64,000 bases of DNA from Xiphophorus maculatus (Eukaryota > Chordata > Actinopteri > Cyprinodontiformes > Poeciliidae), in contig NC_036454.1 in NCBI RefSeq assembly GCF_002775205.1, positions 11,552,882-11,616,881 on the forward strand, read 5' to 3'. Positions 26,192 through 43,900 of this stretch are shown here, in pieces. Within the stretch, counting starts at the first letter, position 1, and each line of letters starts with the position of its first letter. Position numbers and translations under genes: made by a program. The notes beneath the pieces are model-generated. The model ran no database searches. It was not told the DNA's origin and saw nothing but the letters and a program-made list of their open reading frames with translations.

Positions 26192-26203
26192 CCAGCAGGG
26201 GGC
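26192..26203 (+). promoter_or_regulatory. CTCF-type core motif
   Basis: CCAGCAGGGGGC is a full match to the CTCF core consensus CCASYAGRKGGC. It lies about 0.5 kb upstream of the NRF1/CCAAT block and 2 kb before the putative smad4 first exon. Confidence 0.5.
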
Positions 26204-26211
26204 CCCAAGGG

Positions 26212-26243
<32 letters not shown>

Positions 26244-26460
26244 TCCATAAATTATTTCTACACACATCATCAAATATTATTGTAAAAACAAATCACTTCA
26301 TGGTGGAATTGTGTGTTTTTTGTTATTATAATGACATAGAAATCGTTACTAAAAAAATTTATTAATTTAAAAAAATAAAATAAAAATCAGCTCTACTGAG
26401 GGGGCCCCTTGGTGGCCCTAAGTGGCTGCTTAGTTTGCTTATGCCTTGGGCCGGCCCTGA
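26198..26460. mobile_element. Possible hAT-like element with GC-rich inverted ends and internal poly-T
   Basis: The left end CAGGGGGCCCCAAGGGC and the right end read on - (CAGGGCCGGCCCAAGGCATA) resemble the GGCC-rich terminal repeats of a hAT subgroup. Between them are a 30-bp T run (26213-26242) and AT-rich DNA. No matching 8-bp duplication is evident, so the limits are uncertain. Confidence 0.4.
26213..26242. repeat. Poly-T tract (30 bp)
   Basis: Uninterrupted run of 30 T. Confidence 0.98.
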
Positions 26461-26659
26461 TAGGAGGCACACGACTTATAAAATAGGTCTGATATGGTTA
26501 TTCTAAATGGGTATTTACACAAAAAGAAAAGTAAATGGCAAAAAAGCGGCATAAGTAAAGAATTATTTGTGATCTGAAAGAACATCGGCTCTTATTTTGC
26601 AGAATAACCCAAAGATTCGGATCCCAGAACGGACCCGTCTCTCCCATCACTCTCATGAA

Positions 26660-26960
26660 CTGCTTCTCAAACCTGTGGCTCGCTTGACGCATGCGCAACG
26701 CGCCATTGGAGGAAACGATACGAGAATTGAAGTGGGAGTTAACCAAAAAAAAAAAAATCTGAGATTTCATCCTGCCCTTTCTTTGCTTCACGGGATGTTG
26801 AGATAAAATTTTCTCCACATGAAGTTTCCCCTCCTGTTTTTGTAAGGCGTTGGGGGAAGTTAGGGAGATAACCCCGAGTGTCCACAAGATTGGCGCAGTT
26901 TCACCGCTGGGAGGGCAACTTGGGACAGAGGCAGTTTTCACCTGCTAGCCACCGCTCCAG
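26660..26960 (+). promoter_or_regulatory. Candidate promoter/CpG-rich block upstream of smad4
   Basis: This stretch is richer in CpG than its AT-rich surroundings. It contains an NRF1-like site (GCATGCGCAACGCG, near 26690-26704) followed directly by an inverted CCAAT box (CCATTGG, about 26703-26709). A possible exon end with a GTACTT donor lies at 26960/26961. This combination is typical of housekeeping-type TATA-less promoters. I infer an alternative or distal smad4 promoter; it could also be a promoter for an unseen noncoding RNA. Confidence 0.4.
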
Positions 26961-27286
26961 GTACTTTAATCAGTTTATTTGTTTTTATTAAATAAAATAT
27001 TTCGCCTAGAATGTGCGCGATAGTTGCATTAGAGTATTTACCCACCGACTTTTCTAACAGGTGGTTACATTTTGAACGTAGGATCCCCGGAGTTGAACTG
27101 GTTTATATATAAAAAACATGTCTTCTACGGCTTAGCTACTCTGCTACCAACATTCAGATGTGCTAGCTGATGTTTTCGTAGCAGGTAGTTGCGCTGTGAA
27201 GCTGGTAGTTTTAATGCGGGGCTACTTCCTATCGTACCTTTCAAAATAAAATCAAGTTGACGTGACCAACGTCAATCAGCCGTAGC

Positions 27287-27354
27287 TGAATCAATGATAC
27301 AAGTTTTTAACAAGCAAATGTGAATCAATGATAAAAGTTTTTAACAAGCAAATG
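27287..27354. repeat. Tandem duplication, 2 x 34 bp
   Basis: Two adjacent 34-bp copies starting TGAATCAATGATA differ at a single base (C versus A in ATACAAG / ATAAAAG). The near identity points to a recent duplication. Confidence 0.95.
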
Positions 27355-27932
27355 TTGATTATTATTTGAATATTTACCTAAATTTACCATAGTAGTTACT
27401 ATAATATTATAATGGTAGTTGTTATGTTTACTTTGTGTTGTGTTGAGTTTCTTATAAACAAAAATAAGAAAAGAACATGCAAGTAAATTTTGCATGTCAT
27501 ATTACCCCTCTTTTAGAAATGCAGACAGCTTTTATAAAGTTTGCGTACATCCATTTTGTGTTATGGGGGTATCACGTATAAGCAAGTTATTAAAAGTTGT
27601 CAGTAATGAACTGCTTTAATAGTAAAAACCTGGGAGATCGCAACCAGACACACTTCCCAGATAAAGCCCATTTGGCAAAAATACTTCTATTCAACTTCAA
27701 AAGATATTTTGACCTACCACGTTGAACTCTTAATGCATCTTGATAGATAAAAAATTTTTAAATAGCTTAGGTGTCGGTTTTAACTTATCTTTGGATTAAA
27801 AAATAAATAAATGAAGCATTCCATTTTGAAATTATCTATGGATTTCCCTCATCATGTGGCACCCTGGGTAGAAAGCCACATCACTATAACAAAAAACGAC
27901 ACTTTTTTTCCGAAGCAACCTTCAGTTTACAC

Positions 27933-28155
27933 CAAGGGGTGTCAAACTCCAGTCCTCAAGGGCCGGTGTCCTCCAACTTTTAGATGTGCCTCTGCTGCAC
28001 CACACCTGAATAGAATAATTAGGTCATTAAGGCTCGGAGAACTGATCTACACAAGGAGGAGGTAATTAAGCCATTTCATTCCAGTGTTTTGTACCTGTGG
28101 CACATCTAAAAGCTGTAGGACAGCGGCCCTCGAGGACTGGAGTTTGACACCCGTG
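27933..28155. mobile_element. hAT-type MITE with perfect 8-bp target duplication
   Basis: A 223-bp element with terminal inverted repeats of about 53 bp. The left end begins CAAGGGGTGTCAAACTCCAG and the right, read on -, CACGGGTGTCAAACTCCAGT. Both continue with CCTC(A/G)AGGGCC and end TTTTAGATGTGCC. The direct repeat GTTTACAC flanks it at 27925-27932 and 28156-28163. It has no coding capacity and lies about 50 bp before the putative smad4 first exon. Confidence 0.9.
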
Positions 28156-28199
28156 GTTTACACTTTCGTAGTGATTCCTCTTTTATTTTGAAGGGAACA

Positions 28200-28394
28200 T
28201 ATCCTTACTTCCGCCACGGGTCTGCTGTTTGCAGTAGCTTTGTCCTCCTCCCTCGAACAAACGCCAGCCAGACTGGCGCCGCTAGTAAGCAAATGAGCGA
28301 GACAGCCTAAACTTTTTGTTTACCGAAGGCATATTAGGTTTTTTAAACATCGCCCTTACCTGCAGATTTCCCCGTCGTCCTCATTTATTTGACG
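28200..28394 (+). promoter_or_regulatory. smad4: Putative noncoding first exon and core promoter of smad4
   Basis: The block is locally GC/CpG-rich (CTTCCGCCACGGG, TGGCGCCGC) and ends in a good donor (GACG|GTGAGC at 28394/28395) with no coding potential. The next splice acceptor in the same direction is at 29446/29447, 26 bp before the smad4 ATG. Vertebrate SMAD4 genes have a noncoding first exon, so this is the best candidate seen. The transcription start cannot be placed from sequence alone. Confidence 0.45.
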
Positions 28395-29328
28395 GTGAGC
28401 CAGTGTTATCATAGTTTATCTTATAAATGAAAATTAAAGAGTTGCAGAAAAGCGTTCATGCCTTCTGCACGCCACTCAGACTCGACACAAATCTGATTTA
28501 TTTCAGGAATCGCTGTTATCTTTTTCTCTGTTCTGTATGAGCGACTCATGTGTTAATGTGATAACATTAGTGTTGAACCAAAATAGGATTTTTGACCCTA
28601 GTTAATCCGCATCGTTACTGAAATTAGATGCTATACCTTTACAATTTTTTCTACGGAAGCATGGAAAGTATGGAATTTGCCACAAGTGTGGAAAAGCATT
28701 TGTGCTTTCAGACTTTGCGATGTGCTCAGTATTCCTAAAGATAGAATTTTGGATTTCTAAATATAATTTTTCCTTTAAGAAATGAGTAGTTTTATTTAGA
28801 CTGGTTACATGAAAGAATTGGATGATGTAGTAAGAAATTCAGGGTTTCACCAGGAAAGAGACATCAGATGTAACACATTAAACAAAATATAGCCTAAATA
28901 TACAAATGAACAATTTATTCTGTGGTGTCATTTATGGGAAATATATCTTTTGTTGTACAAATTATCTATAATACATTTTGCCTATTTAGTTTGAACTGTG
29001 CTTTTACATTTGTGTAAACAAAACAATGTGAAAGACTATAGACACATATGTTGAATGTAAACAATATAGCAACACATAAACCTGACTGTAAAAAAGGTAT
29101 GGTAAACTACAGCCTGATAACTCCTCTAAAATGACTGTAAAAATATATTTATTTAGTTTCACATCTCCTCCTCATATATCCTGCCACGTCTCTCCTTGGA
29201 GCATGAGAGATCTGAAGTCACACAACTTCCAAAAAATACTTTGGATTAACAACAAACTTTATTTAAAAAGGAAAGGTTCACTTCTCAAGCGTAAATGTCA
29301 CCGTGTCACACTCTGTACCAGATTATAG

Positions 29329-34428
<5,100 letters not shown>

Positions 34429-35065
34429 GACCCTCCAGCAGCAGGTCCTCACCTGAACACACACGGCCAGCGACTAGTCTTCCTCAGTGAACTCCAGACT
34501 GTAAAAAAAAAAACAAAAATAGATAAGTGTTTTCAGGTGTGTTCGAGGCGTCGCGTTGCACTAAGGCTCCAGCTGTTGCTCACGGCAACAAGAGCCAAAG
34601 CCATCTATTAAAACGATGTGCTCACGTTTAATGCATGGCTTTAACTGTAGGACTTTGTAGAAACCATACACCAACACGCACATAAAGGACACCAGCTACT
34701 GACGATCTACGACCTCACTCAACCGTCGAGGAGCTGCGTGGGTTTTACCGAGGATGGCTTCAGACCCGCAGCTGCAGATGCGAAGGTCACGCCGATCACT
34801 TCCTGGCAGCCAGAAGCGGCCGGGACAGGATGTGGGAGCTCGCCGCAACAATCAAAGAGAGCCGCCATTATCTGATGCAGAGTTTCAGCTGCTGGAGCCG
34901 AGACGCGTCTGAACATGTCCAGGTCAGCTGTTGTCAAAGGTTTTTTTTTTTTTTTTTTTTTTAAGATAAACTTCAGCTCTGTGCTGGGAAGACAAGTCTC
35001 TGTTTCCATCAGTTAAACAAGATAAAGTGACAAAGAGCTGAACTCCTGCTCTGTGTGCACAAAAT
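34429..35065 (+). other. smad4: smad4 3' UTR (proximal part)
   Basis: Sequence following the TGA at 34426-34428. A non-canonical poly(A) signal ATTAAA lies at 34607-34612; a canonical AATAAA is not met until about 36597, beyond a Tc1 remnant. Long 3' UTRs are usual for SMAD4, so the true end may be either. A T-run lies at 34941-34963. Confidence 0.5.
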
Positions 35066-35979
35066 CAGCGGCTTGCAAACGTATTCATACTTGGTTGTTG
35101 ATTTATTGTTTTTGTTCTTTTACTTTTTGTTAGGTTACAATCACATTTTTATTTCATCTGGGTTCCATTTGTGTCTTAGAGCAATGCAATGTTTTCTGCA
35201 TTGTTCTTTTTTTATTCACAGGAAAGGTTAAACATTCGTAATGCATGTGTGTTATGACCCCAGATGAAACACTTTGACTAGGTCATTTTAAAACAGGAAT
35301 ACGCTTTGATTCCCATCAGCTTTGCGGTCACTGCTAAAAATGAGCATTCCCACACCATGATGATGCCACCGCCATGCCTCACAGTGGGGATGGAGGTTTT
35401 CCACCTCACGGCCTTTAGGCTGTTGACTCAGTTTGGTTTCAGTTTCATCTGAACAAAGCGACTTCTGTCGCAAACATGGCTTGTTGCAAACTGCGAAAAG
35501 GCCTTTTCTTAGTGATGGCTTTCTTCTTGCCGCTCTTCCTTATTGACCAGATTTGTGAAGAGACAAATTACTTGGATCTCTGCAGGTCATCCAAAGAGTT
35601 TCTCTGATTATTGCTCTCCTTGCAGGGTTTCTCCCATTAAGTCGTCTGTGTTGTCTGGGTTTCCAGGTGTCATCTTTCCATTGTTTAGAAAATGGACTGA
35701 GCTCTGTTGGATGGGAATTTCTTTGGTTGTTTTGCACCCTAATCCTGCTTATAGCTTCATCTCTGAGCTGTTTACTGTCTTGCTTGGTCGGCTTCCGAAT
35801 GGATTTCATTAAAGCGCGTTGGAGTAAAAGGGGCTGAATACAAACGCTTTAAGTCTTCTGATTTTTGTTATTTATTTCCACAGCCATTATGCACTACATT
35901 ACATGTGATCACGATTAATTTTATTGAAGTTTGCGGTTGCAACAGGAAAAAATGTGGTGCAATTACTTTTGCAAGGCTG
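35066..35979 (-). pseudogene. Dead Tc1/mariner transposon with transposase remnant
   Basis: Inverted ends (left CAGCGGCTTGCAAACG, right read on - CAGCCTTGCAAAAGTAATTG) bound a 914-bp copy, with TA following the right end. On the minus strand, broken frames retain transposase motifs: SDET followed by a decayed HCEAWRWHHHGVGM in place of the family's VKHGGGSxMxWG (about 35300-35450), and the RRAIIRETLW stretch (about 35590-35640). Several stops and shifts make it non-functional. It lies in the smad4 3' flank. Confidence 0.75.
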
Positions 35980-38900
35980 TAAGTTTCCAGCAAGCAGCCT
36001 GTGTCACTCCTGAGTCAAATCCCCTCAAAAGAACTCCTGACCACATGTAAACCCAGTACTTCTCACGCTGCCGACTCTTAGTCATGGATACTAATTTTTA
36101 AAAAAAAGCTTCTGTTTTATGCCACCACAGAGAATGGGTTATTTACCTTCTCAACGGGAGAGAAACTCTTCTGTTCAATGCGGGAGTGACGCAAGCAAGC
36201 AGAGAAGAGACTGATGTTGATCTCTCGGTACAAAGATTGAGGTTTATCTGTGTTTTTGGTGACCAGAAGTGACAATTTCTGTAAAAAAAAAAAAAAACAA
36301 CAGTCTTTTGTAAACATTAAACAGAGGAAAGTCCAGGAACTCCTGATTTCAATCTGTTTCCAGTCATATCTGACACAAGGGTTGGAGTCCTGACAAAACT
36401 GAGCTGCACTCCTCTATCTTTATCCAGGTTTACTGTGTGAAGTTTGACAGAAAAACAATAAGAGGATTTATAGCTTGTGTTCAGCCTTTGTTACATATTT
36501 TGTTGTTTTTTAATTTTTCCTACTTTTTCTGATTTATTTGTTCATTTGTAGCACTTTACCTTTGACTAAAGTAGTGAATAGGTCAGCTCAGAGCAAAATA
36601 AAGATTACAAACAGAAGATTGGATTCAGATCGTACAATATTTAACAATAAGCCACCATTTTTAACAAAACCCCTTCACCTTAAGCATTCATACTTTTTCA
36701 TTTTTTTCTGTTGTCCTCATAAATCCATGTAAACATCTTTGGTTTTCAAATGCATGCAGACGTTTGTATGAAACACTTTTCTCATTTAAGTGATGGAAGT
36801 TAAAGCCTGCTGTAGATCAGTGATGTTGCACTCAGCAGGAGAATCACACAAAGTCACATCCAGACCATGTTTGGCTTCTTTTTACCTTAAATTAAACATT
36901 AAAGCAGATGAACTTTTAATCTGTGCTGTTTAACACCTATATTTTTACATTTTTCGTAGTTTAAAAGACAAGCAAGATGTTACCTCTTTTCGAAAGAAGA
37001 TAGATTATTTAATTTAAAAACCTTTTGGCCCATTTTAGGCTTTTTTTGTCTAAAGTTAATTGTCAAAATATCAGTTTATTTTCATTTATCAAGGGCCAAA
37101 AATGCTGCAATTCAATGCATCAGGTGTAAATATTTGATCATTTAGATCATGTTTAAAAATCTACATAAAAATATCGTTTAGTAAATGCATAATTAAATGT
37201 GGAAAAAATTGATTTAAATATGCATTTATAGCTTCACACAATATATAATTTTAGCATACGATACATTACAGTTTTAAATGATTGCCATAATTGATTACAA
37301 TTTGCTCAAATTTAATATTTCATGTAAGTGATCAGTGGCACTTTTGGTCCTGAATGTTTTCCATAATTCGCCGTGCTCTTCTGACCAGCAGCGTTTTGGT
37401 CGCAGTGATTTCAGTCGTGTCGTCCAGAAAGCCCGTCACTGTCCAGTCCTGAGTGTTTATCCGGTGGAACTGCAGGGAGCGGCGTGTCTTCTGCTGAAAA
37501 TTCATGCTGAACCGAATCCAAAAGTGTGCTTTTAAAAGGTGGAAAATATATATATTTTTTGTTGTTTTTTTTTTACATGATTTGCAGTTACTGTAGCAGC
37601 CGAAAGACGGCTTGGGTGAGTAAATGTTGACTACTATTTCAGATCTAATTGTACCTGTTTTTCTCATGTGAGAAATTAAATATGGACTGCTTTTCTCCAT
37701 ATGGTGTCCTGTTTGTTTTGTCATTGAGCCAGTGCTCCAAAGCTAATTCTTCATCAGAATGTGGATTTTATATTAAAGCTCCGGCTGAAGTGACACCCAT
37801 TAAATTTAATGCACCAATCTGTATTTCATAACAGCCCACTGAGTGAACATTATGGCGTTTATGTTCCTTAGACAATTATATAAAAAGGGAGGGGGGGAGT
37901 TGTTTTGCTATGACAACCATGGGAGAGTGGGAGAAATGTCACTAAAAGCAGCACGTCCAGACACACACTCATGTGTGAGAAAGGTTGAACTGAAATCCCC
38001 CCTGAATGTGTGTTCAGTCAGAAAGACCCTGTTATCACAATATTACTGCAGATTTATGACAAAAACATCCCACCATTCTTGATGAGCTCTTAACAGAATA
38101 CATGTGGACGGTAACTAACGTTAAAGTCTGTACAGGCTCTGCTAAAACGAGCCCAGAGATTTAACTAAATGCTACCATTTTGTTCTCGATTCATATCCTG
38201 GGCAGAAAAGTGGCAGAAGACTTCCTAGAGCTCTGCACTTAAGTTCTTATGAAATTAGGGAGTGTGAAGGTTTTGCATGAACCAGCCAGAGAGACGTTGA
38301 TGAAAATTCAAAATATAATCTTAATTTATTAACAAACAGAATCCAAAAATGATAAATTGGGCCCAAACTGAGGTCAACATAACAAAATACAACTCAAGTG
38401 GTAACAGAACAAACTCAAGCACAAACTGACCTAACAAGACATGAGGGGAATTTAAATAGTGGCTGATCAGACCATTAACACACACTAGGGGGTAATTAAA
38501 CACACAAAAACCTAACAAATATTGGTCAGAATATTACTAAATCTATAAATGAAATAAATATCAGAATTTAACTAACTTTCCAAAAGAAGAAACATTAAAT
38601 AAATGGTAAAATTAAACTAAAGACCAAATTTCCCCCTCCCCTGGTGAACAAATGGAATGGTCCGCTGAGGAAGTTTGACAACCATATATGGACATCAATC
38701 AGCTGGAGCTCATCTCTGATTTTCAGCCACAGGTCCAGAGGAAACTGGTAACTCAGAAGAAAAATAATTAATTTGTTGTATTTAACAAAATATACAAAGA
38801 ACTGACACATAAAGTTAACTAAATGGGTGCACAACAAATAGTTAACTAAACAGTCAGACTAATGAAAACAAATTTAAAGATAAAAATCTAAACTACTCAC

Positions 38901-40140
38901 TAATCAATATATAAAATAATATTAAGGGAAAACAAAAAACCATTACCAATAGTGTCTGCGTGTGACAGTTGGGACAGCTGTCACAGGGAGAGATTTTCTC
39001 TTATTGCAAGCGAGTTTCTGAGAGCCTCCACTTTGGCTTGTTTGAGAATTTAATTGTTCAAATGTGTTGTTGCATTTTACCAAATGAACAGAAACGTTGA
39101 TCTGTTTCAGTACTTCAATCCAAAAGGCAGATTTCAATCACTTACAGTTACATATTTGAAGCATTTCTTTTCATTTGGATGATTGTGGCGCCACAAGGAC
39201 ACTTAAGCTTTTCACTTCCTCCTGAGTAAAATATAGTTTATAATCTAATCAATGACAAATCTGATTTTTGATTTTTTATTTTTTTTTTCCAGAATCAGAG
39301 TAACAGCTTTTGGTCAAGTTTGTGTGCAGTTATAAAGTAACCATGAAAAATCTGAAATTTGCTTTTATGACTATTTTGGAACAAAGCATGGAGAAATGTC
39401 TCATGGTCCAGACTTTCTTCCTTCCATTTTCTAAACTTAGTATTGCGCTAATAAAATAAACGCAGTAATAAGTAAATAAAATAAAAAATGGTCAACTATA
39501 AGTTAAACTACATATTTTTGTTACATTAGCTGTAGGCCACCATCAATATGATCAGAAATAAAAGCTTGAAATATACAACAATGTAATGGCAAACATACAG
39601 TTATATAATGGTAAATAAAAACTGAAATGTAAGCATTTCAGTTGCTGTGGCGACTGAAATGCCACAGCATTTCACAGCACTGAAACGTAAGCATTTCAGT
39701 TTTTGAACTGAATTTCAAAACGCCTACTTTTGCGATAAAAGTGTTTTCTGATTTACTGCGATGCACCGTTTCACATTCACTGTAGTGTCTGCCAATGTGT
39801 ACAAGAAAAATTACGTTATGTAGAATAAAATATATAAATTCTCATTTTGAAAAGGACATTTTGTAACATCATGGGTCCAACCGACTAGAAGCAAGGAGTC
39901 AGTCCTCTTCTATGAACTGACAGCATTTTACTCTCATTTTAGTAACACTTACTGAGACTTTTTTTAATCGATGTTGGAAGATGAGGCGCTCACTGAGGTG
40001 AGTGACTAACAAGTGGTCAGGCTCAGGCTCTTCACCAGCTGTAGCTGCATTTCAAACATTCAGGTCTCAAATCTGAGGTTTCTACACATTTTTTAATGTC
40101 TTTTTTTTTTTTAAATAAATTCTTATTTTCTCTTTCATTA
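35980..40140. other. smad4-mex3c convergent intergenic region
   Basis: AT-rich DNA between the convergent 3' ends of smad4 and mex3c. An AATAAA at 36597-36602 could end a long smad4 transcript. A hairpin-forming pair of TAAGCATTTCAGT repeats with GCTGTGGC/GCCACAGC lies at about 39628-39702. No coding exon recognised. Confidence 0.55.
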
Positions 40141-40239
40141 TTAGTTTCTTTTTGCTGTAAATTCAAGACATACAGATGTAATATTTAGGAAAGTGCAAAA
40201 AAAAAAAAAAAAACATAAGGTGCAACTAGATAGACCTAG

Positions 40240-40560
40240 ATATGAGGACTGAAATAAATTGATAAAAAGGAAGATGGAATCAATGGAAGGATAAATTGAC
40301 ATATGGTTACTTAGATGAAAGCTCAGATCAGAAGACATGGACAGAAAAACAGGTGGATGTGAAAATGGAAAGATGACTAAAGGGACATGAGGAAAAGACT
40401 GACCGACAGGAAGGATTGATGAGCAGATTGAAAAAGACAAGCACTGATGGATGGATAAATGGACAGATGGACAAACGGACAGCAGGCTGATGAATTGGTG
40501 GATAATTGGATGATCAGACTAATGAAGATGTAGATGGATGTCGGCAAGTTGTAGAGCCAG
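40240..40560. repeat. Degenerate (GATG/GACA)n purine-rich minisatellite
   Basis: Approximate 4-bp period with units such as GATGGATGGATAAATGGACA over about 300 bp. The minus-strand ORFs here are by-products of the repeat. Confidence 0.6.
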
Positions 40561-40919
40561 AAACTTGTGTGAACCGACCAAATTACAACCTGCTTCAACA
40601 GAAACGAAACGGATGTTGCTGAATCTTATTGATTAAACACTTAAACTGGAGCTCAGAGAGAGAATAAAGTCTGGAAACAACTTTATGGACAATGCAGTTT
40701 CTTCTTCGAGGTAGACCGCAAAGTCAAAGCTCCGACTCTCAACATTTCTGCACTCCATGAAGGAGGTAATCTTCCGTTTAATCCTGGTTTAAACACAACC
40801 GCAGCCTCTGCCGGGATTTCCAGTTACCCGGAGCCACAACATGACTATAAGAAGAAGAAAAAAATCTCCCCCCCCCAAAAAAAAAGGACGACAGGAATCT
40901 GAAGTGGCTTAAAATGAAA

Positions 40920-43900
40920 CCGTCTTTATTACGTAACTTTAATATCAGAAAAATAAAACTCTTAAAATTCTCTTTACAGCAAATATATAATATCAGTGCT
41001 TTGGCCGCAATAACTTAAAAGGCCATTATAAAATATAGTCTGCTTTAAACTCCTGACTTAATTTGAAGAATTTATATGCCTTAAGACTCCTCCTACACAT
41101 ATACATAACAAAAGTGTAGTAAAATTAGCAAATACTTTGAACCATTGGTACAGCTTTGAACAATATGCATTAGAGATAGATAATCGAAGATACATCTTAA
41201 TAGTATACCGTTCTTAATTTTGGTGGTGTACAGACATGACAGGCAGCTTGAATCCTTGGCCTTTTTACAGTTGCAGTGAAGATCTACAATGGCGGTAAAT
41301 GATGAAGACATGCTCGTGATGCACATTCCACTTTCAACTAGGTTTAACGGCAGCTATCAATACTATTAATCATCATCAATACTGTAAACTACTAACTAGA
41401 CTACAAGCAGATAGCACTGAGACGCTCTCCTCTGCAACATCATCTGGATTTCCAGCTCTTCATTCGCTTAAAATCACTCCAAAAAAGTAAAAATAGAAAC
41501 AAATTTAAAATATTATTGTAAACATTTTGATATAGATATATTTATGTATATACGAAATGTAACAAAATAAAAATAAGTTCTGTATATTTCTCAGTCATTA
41601 ACAGTAATTTTTTTATATAATACATACACAAAAAGAAACAAAAAAAAAAAAGAAAAAAAACATCAATAGGTTCATGTCAACAATCCGAGGGCCGGTCGTG
41701 TATTGCATTCCCTCAGGCGGAAAGAAAAATAATAATAATAAAAAGATCAATCCTTTGAAGAGATGAGAATTAAAATAACTGGGACGGATAAAAGAGAAGA
41801 CGTATGCAGGTGAGGTGGGATTTTGTTTCTTTTCTTTTTGCACTTTTGGGTCTTGTTTGGTTCCGTTTCCTAACAAAAGTTCACCCGCCCGCGAAGGAGA
41901 GGATACAGAGGAGTTTAGGTTGAAACCACGTGATGGGTCCGAAATACTGATCACAGCTGGAATGCTGGAGGGACTGCAGTCCAACGTCCACAAAAACAAA
42001 AAGCAAGCAACAGGATTGACCTAATGTAGTGAAATCGTTCCAGCTGCTCCTCCTGCTCCGCCTTCAAAATGTCTGAACCGATTCAGTCCTACAGGAATCT
42101 ATAGACACCGGTGTTTAAAGCTAATACTTGAGAAGGTCTCCACATGTATGTACCGTTCTGAGAAACAAGAAGTAAATCCATGCATGGAAGAAGTGAGATG
42201 AGGTGTTTGTCCTAACTGCTCAATAGTGTGTCAAGTATGTGCTGTGTAGTGCACAAAATTGTAAGAGAAAAAAAAAAAACAACTAGAAAATCTTTATGTT
42301 CAGAGAGGTAAATGAAGATTAGCCCCGATTGAAATCCAACAGAAAACACACTTTTGAGTGTTAGTAAGTCTTAAAAGCTTTCACATTTTGTCGCATTAAA
42401 CCCTGACTCGTCTGACAGCTTCTCAGGGAAAAACCAACAAAGTCGTACAGAATTGTAAAGTGGAAGGAATTTGCATTCGGTCCCATTCAGTCAGATACCC
42501 CTAAATAAAAACCAGTTTGATCACCAACAGGCAATTAATCAGCAAATGAATTGCAATTAAATCTTAATCTTGCTGGAAACCAGGGGACACGGCAGACGGA
42601 CTTTAAGAAAAAGTAAAAAACCATAAAACAGAAGCTCAGTTCGAGGCAGACCAGACAGGAAGCAGCAAGCAGGTGGAACAAGGTGAGCCGGTCAAACATG
42701 AGCAAGATTAAAGTTTATGGCCCACATACGACAGGTGGGAAAAAACCCTCGACACAACCATGAACTATGGTAATGGCAGCATCATGATGTGGTTCTGCTT
42801 TTTCTTCAATGGGGACATAGAATTTAATCTGAAATACATGAAGCTAAAAAACAGGGAAAAAAAACTGTTAGCCGCTGATGAATATTGAAACTGCAGCACA
42901 GGTTCACCTTCCAGCAGGACAATAACACGAAACATCCACAATGGAATGGTTGGGATTTTATTATAAAATACATCTTCATGTGTTAGAAAGGCACAGAATC
43001 CAACTGGGAATCTGGAATAATGGTTGGTAATTGAATGAGCTTTATTTTTGTTGCAAATTTCAGTCACTTTTCAGCTGCAAAGTCTTCTAAGTGTTGACTG
43101 TAGAGGGCTGAATGCAAATACTACGCTTTGTATAAACTATGATCTTCACAATTGTATGCTACTTTATGTTGGTCTTTCACAAATACAAAAATTTCAATAA
43201 ACTAAATTTAAGTTATTATAGTTATAGTTATGTGACAAAATGTGAGAAGTTTCCATAGTTACAAACGCTTTTGTATGGCGACTGTATCGGAGCTCTGTGC
43301 TTACACTGTTTTTATAGAGTTGTATCTGCCTGCTTCTTCTGGACTGGTTCAAATACTGAGATGATTTTTGCATAGGCCGGGCAGATGAGGTGCAAAAAGA
43401 AAAAGCAGTGGGTGGCCTTCATCTCCATTTCACATCTCAGTGGAATAAAGCGGACAGGTGCGGGATGGAGCGGTCCACGTTGAAAAAGAATAAAATAAAT
43501 ACAAAAAATCAACATTCAAGTTAAAGAGAAGATTCTCGAGATGGCTTTAAAAATAGGAAATAAAAACTTGTACAACAAAAGCAGCCAGTTTGTACTTCAC
43601 TGGGATTTGTTCAAGGTTACAGCTGGTAAAAATCTGCCAGTTTTGATCCCAAGTGATACTTTTTTAAGAATGACGAGCCGCATCTAAATAAAAAAAAACT
43701 AAACGACGATACCAGAGAGGAGGAATGTTACAAAAGACGTGCCTAGCCTTCTAGGTGAAAACCAGCGCACGGTTTCCCCATGTGAAGATGTAAACAAAAA
43801 CTATGACAAGAGGAAAGAAAAAGTATAAAAATAATCAACTTTTTTCAACTTTGTTTCATCGAGATACTTCCACCTGTCAGCTTGTGTTTTTTTTTTTTTT

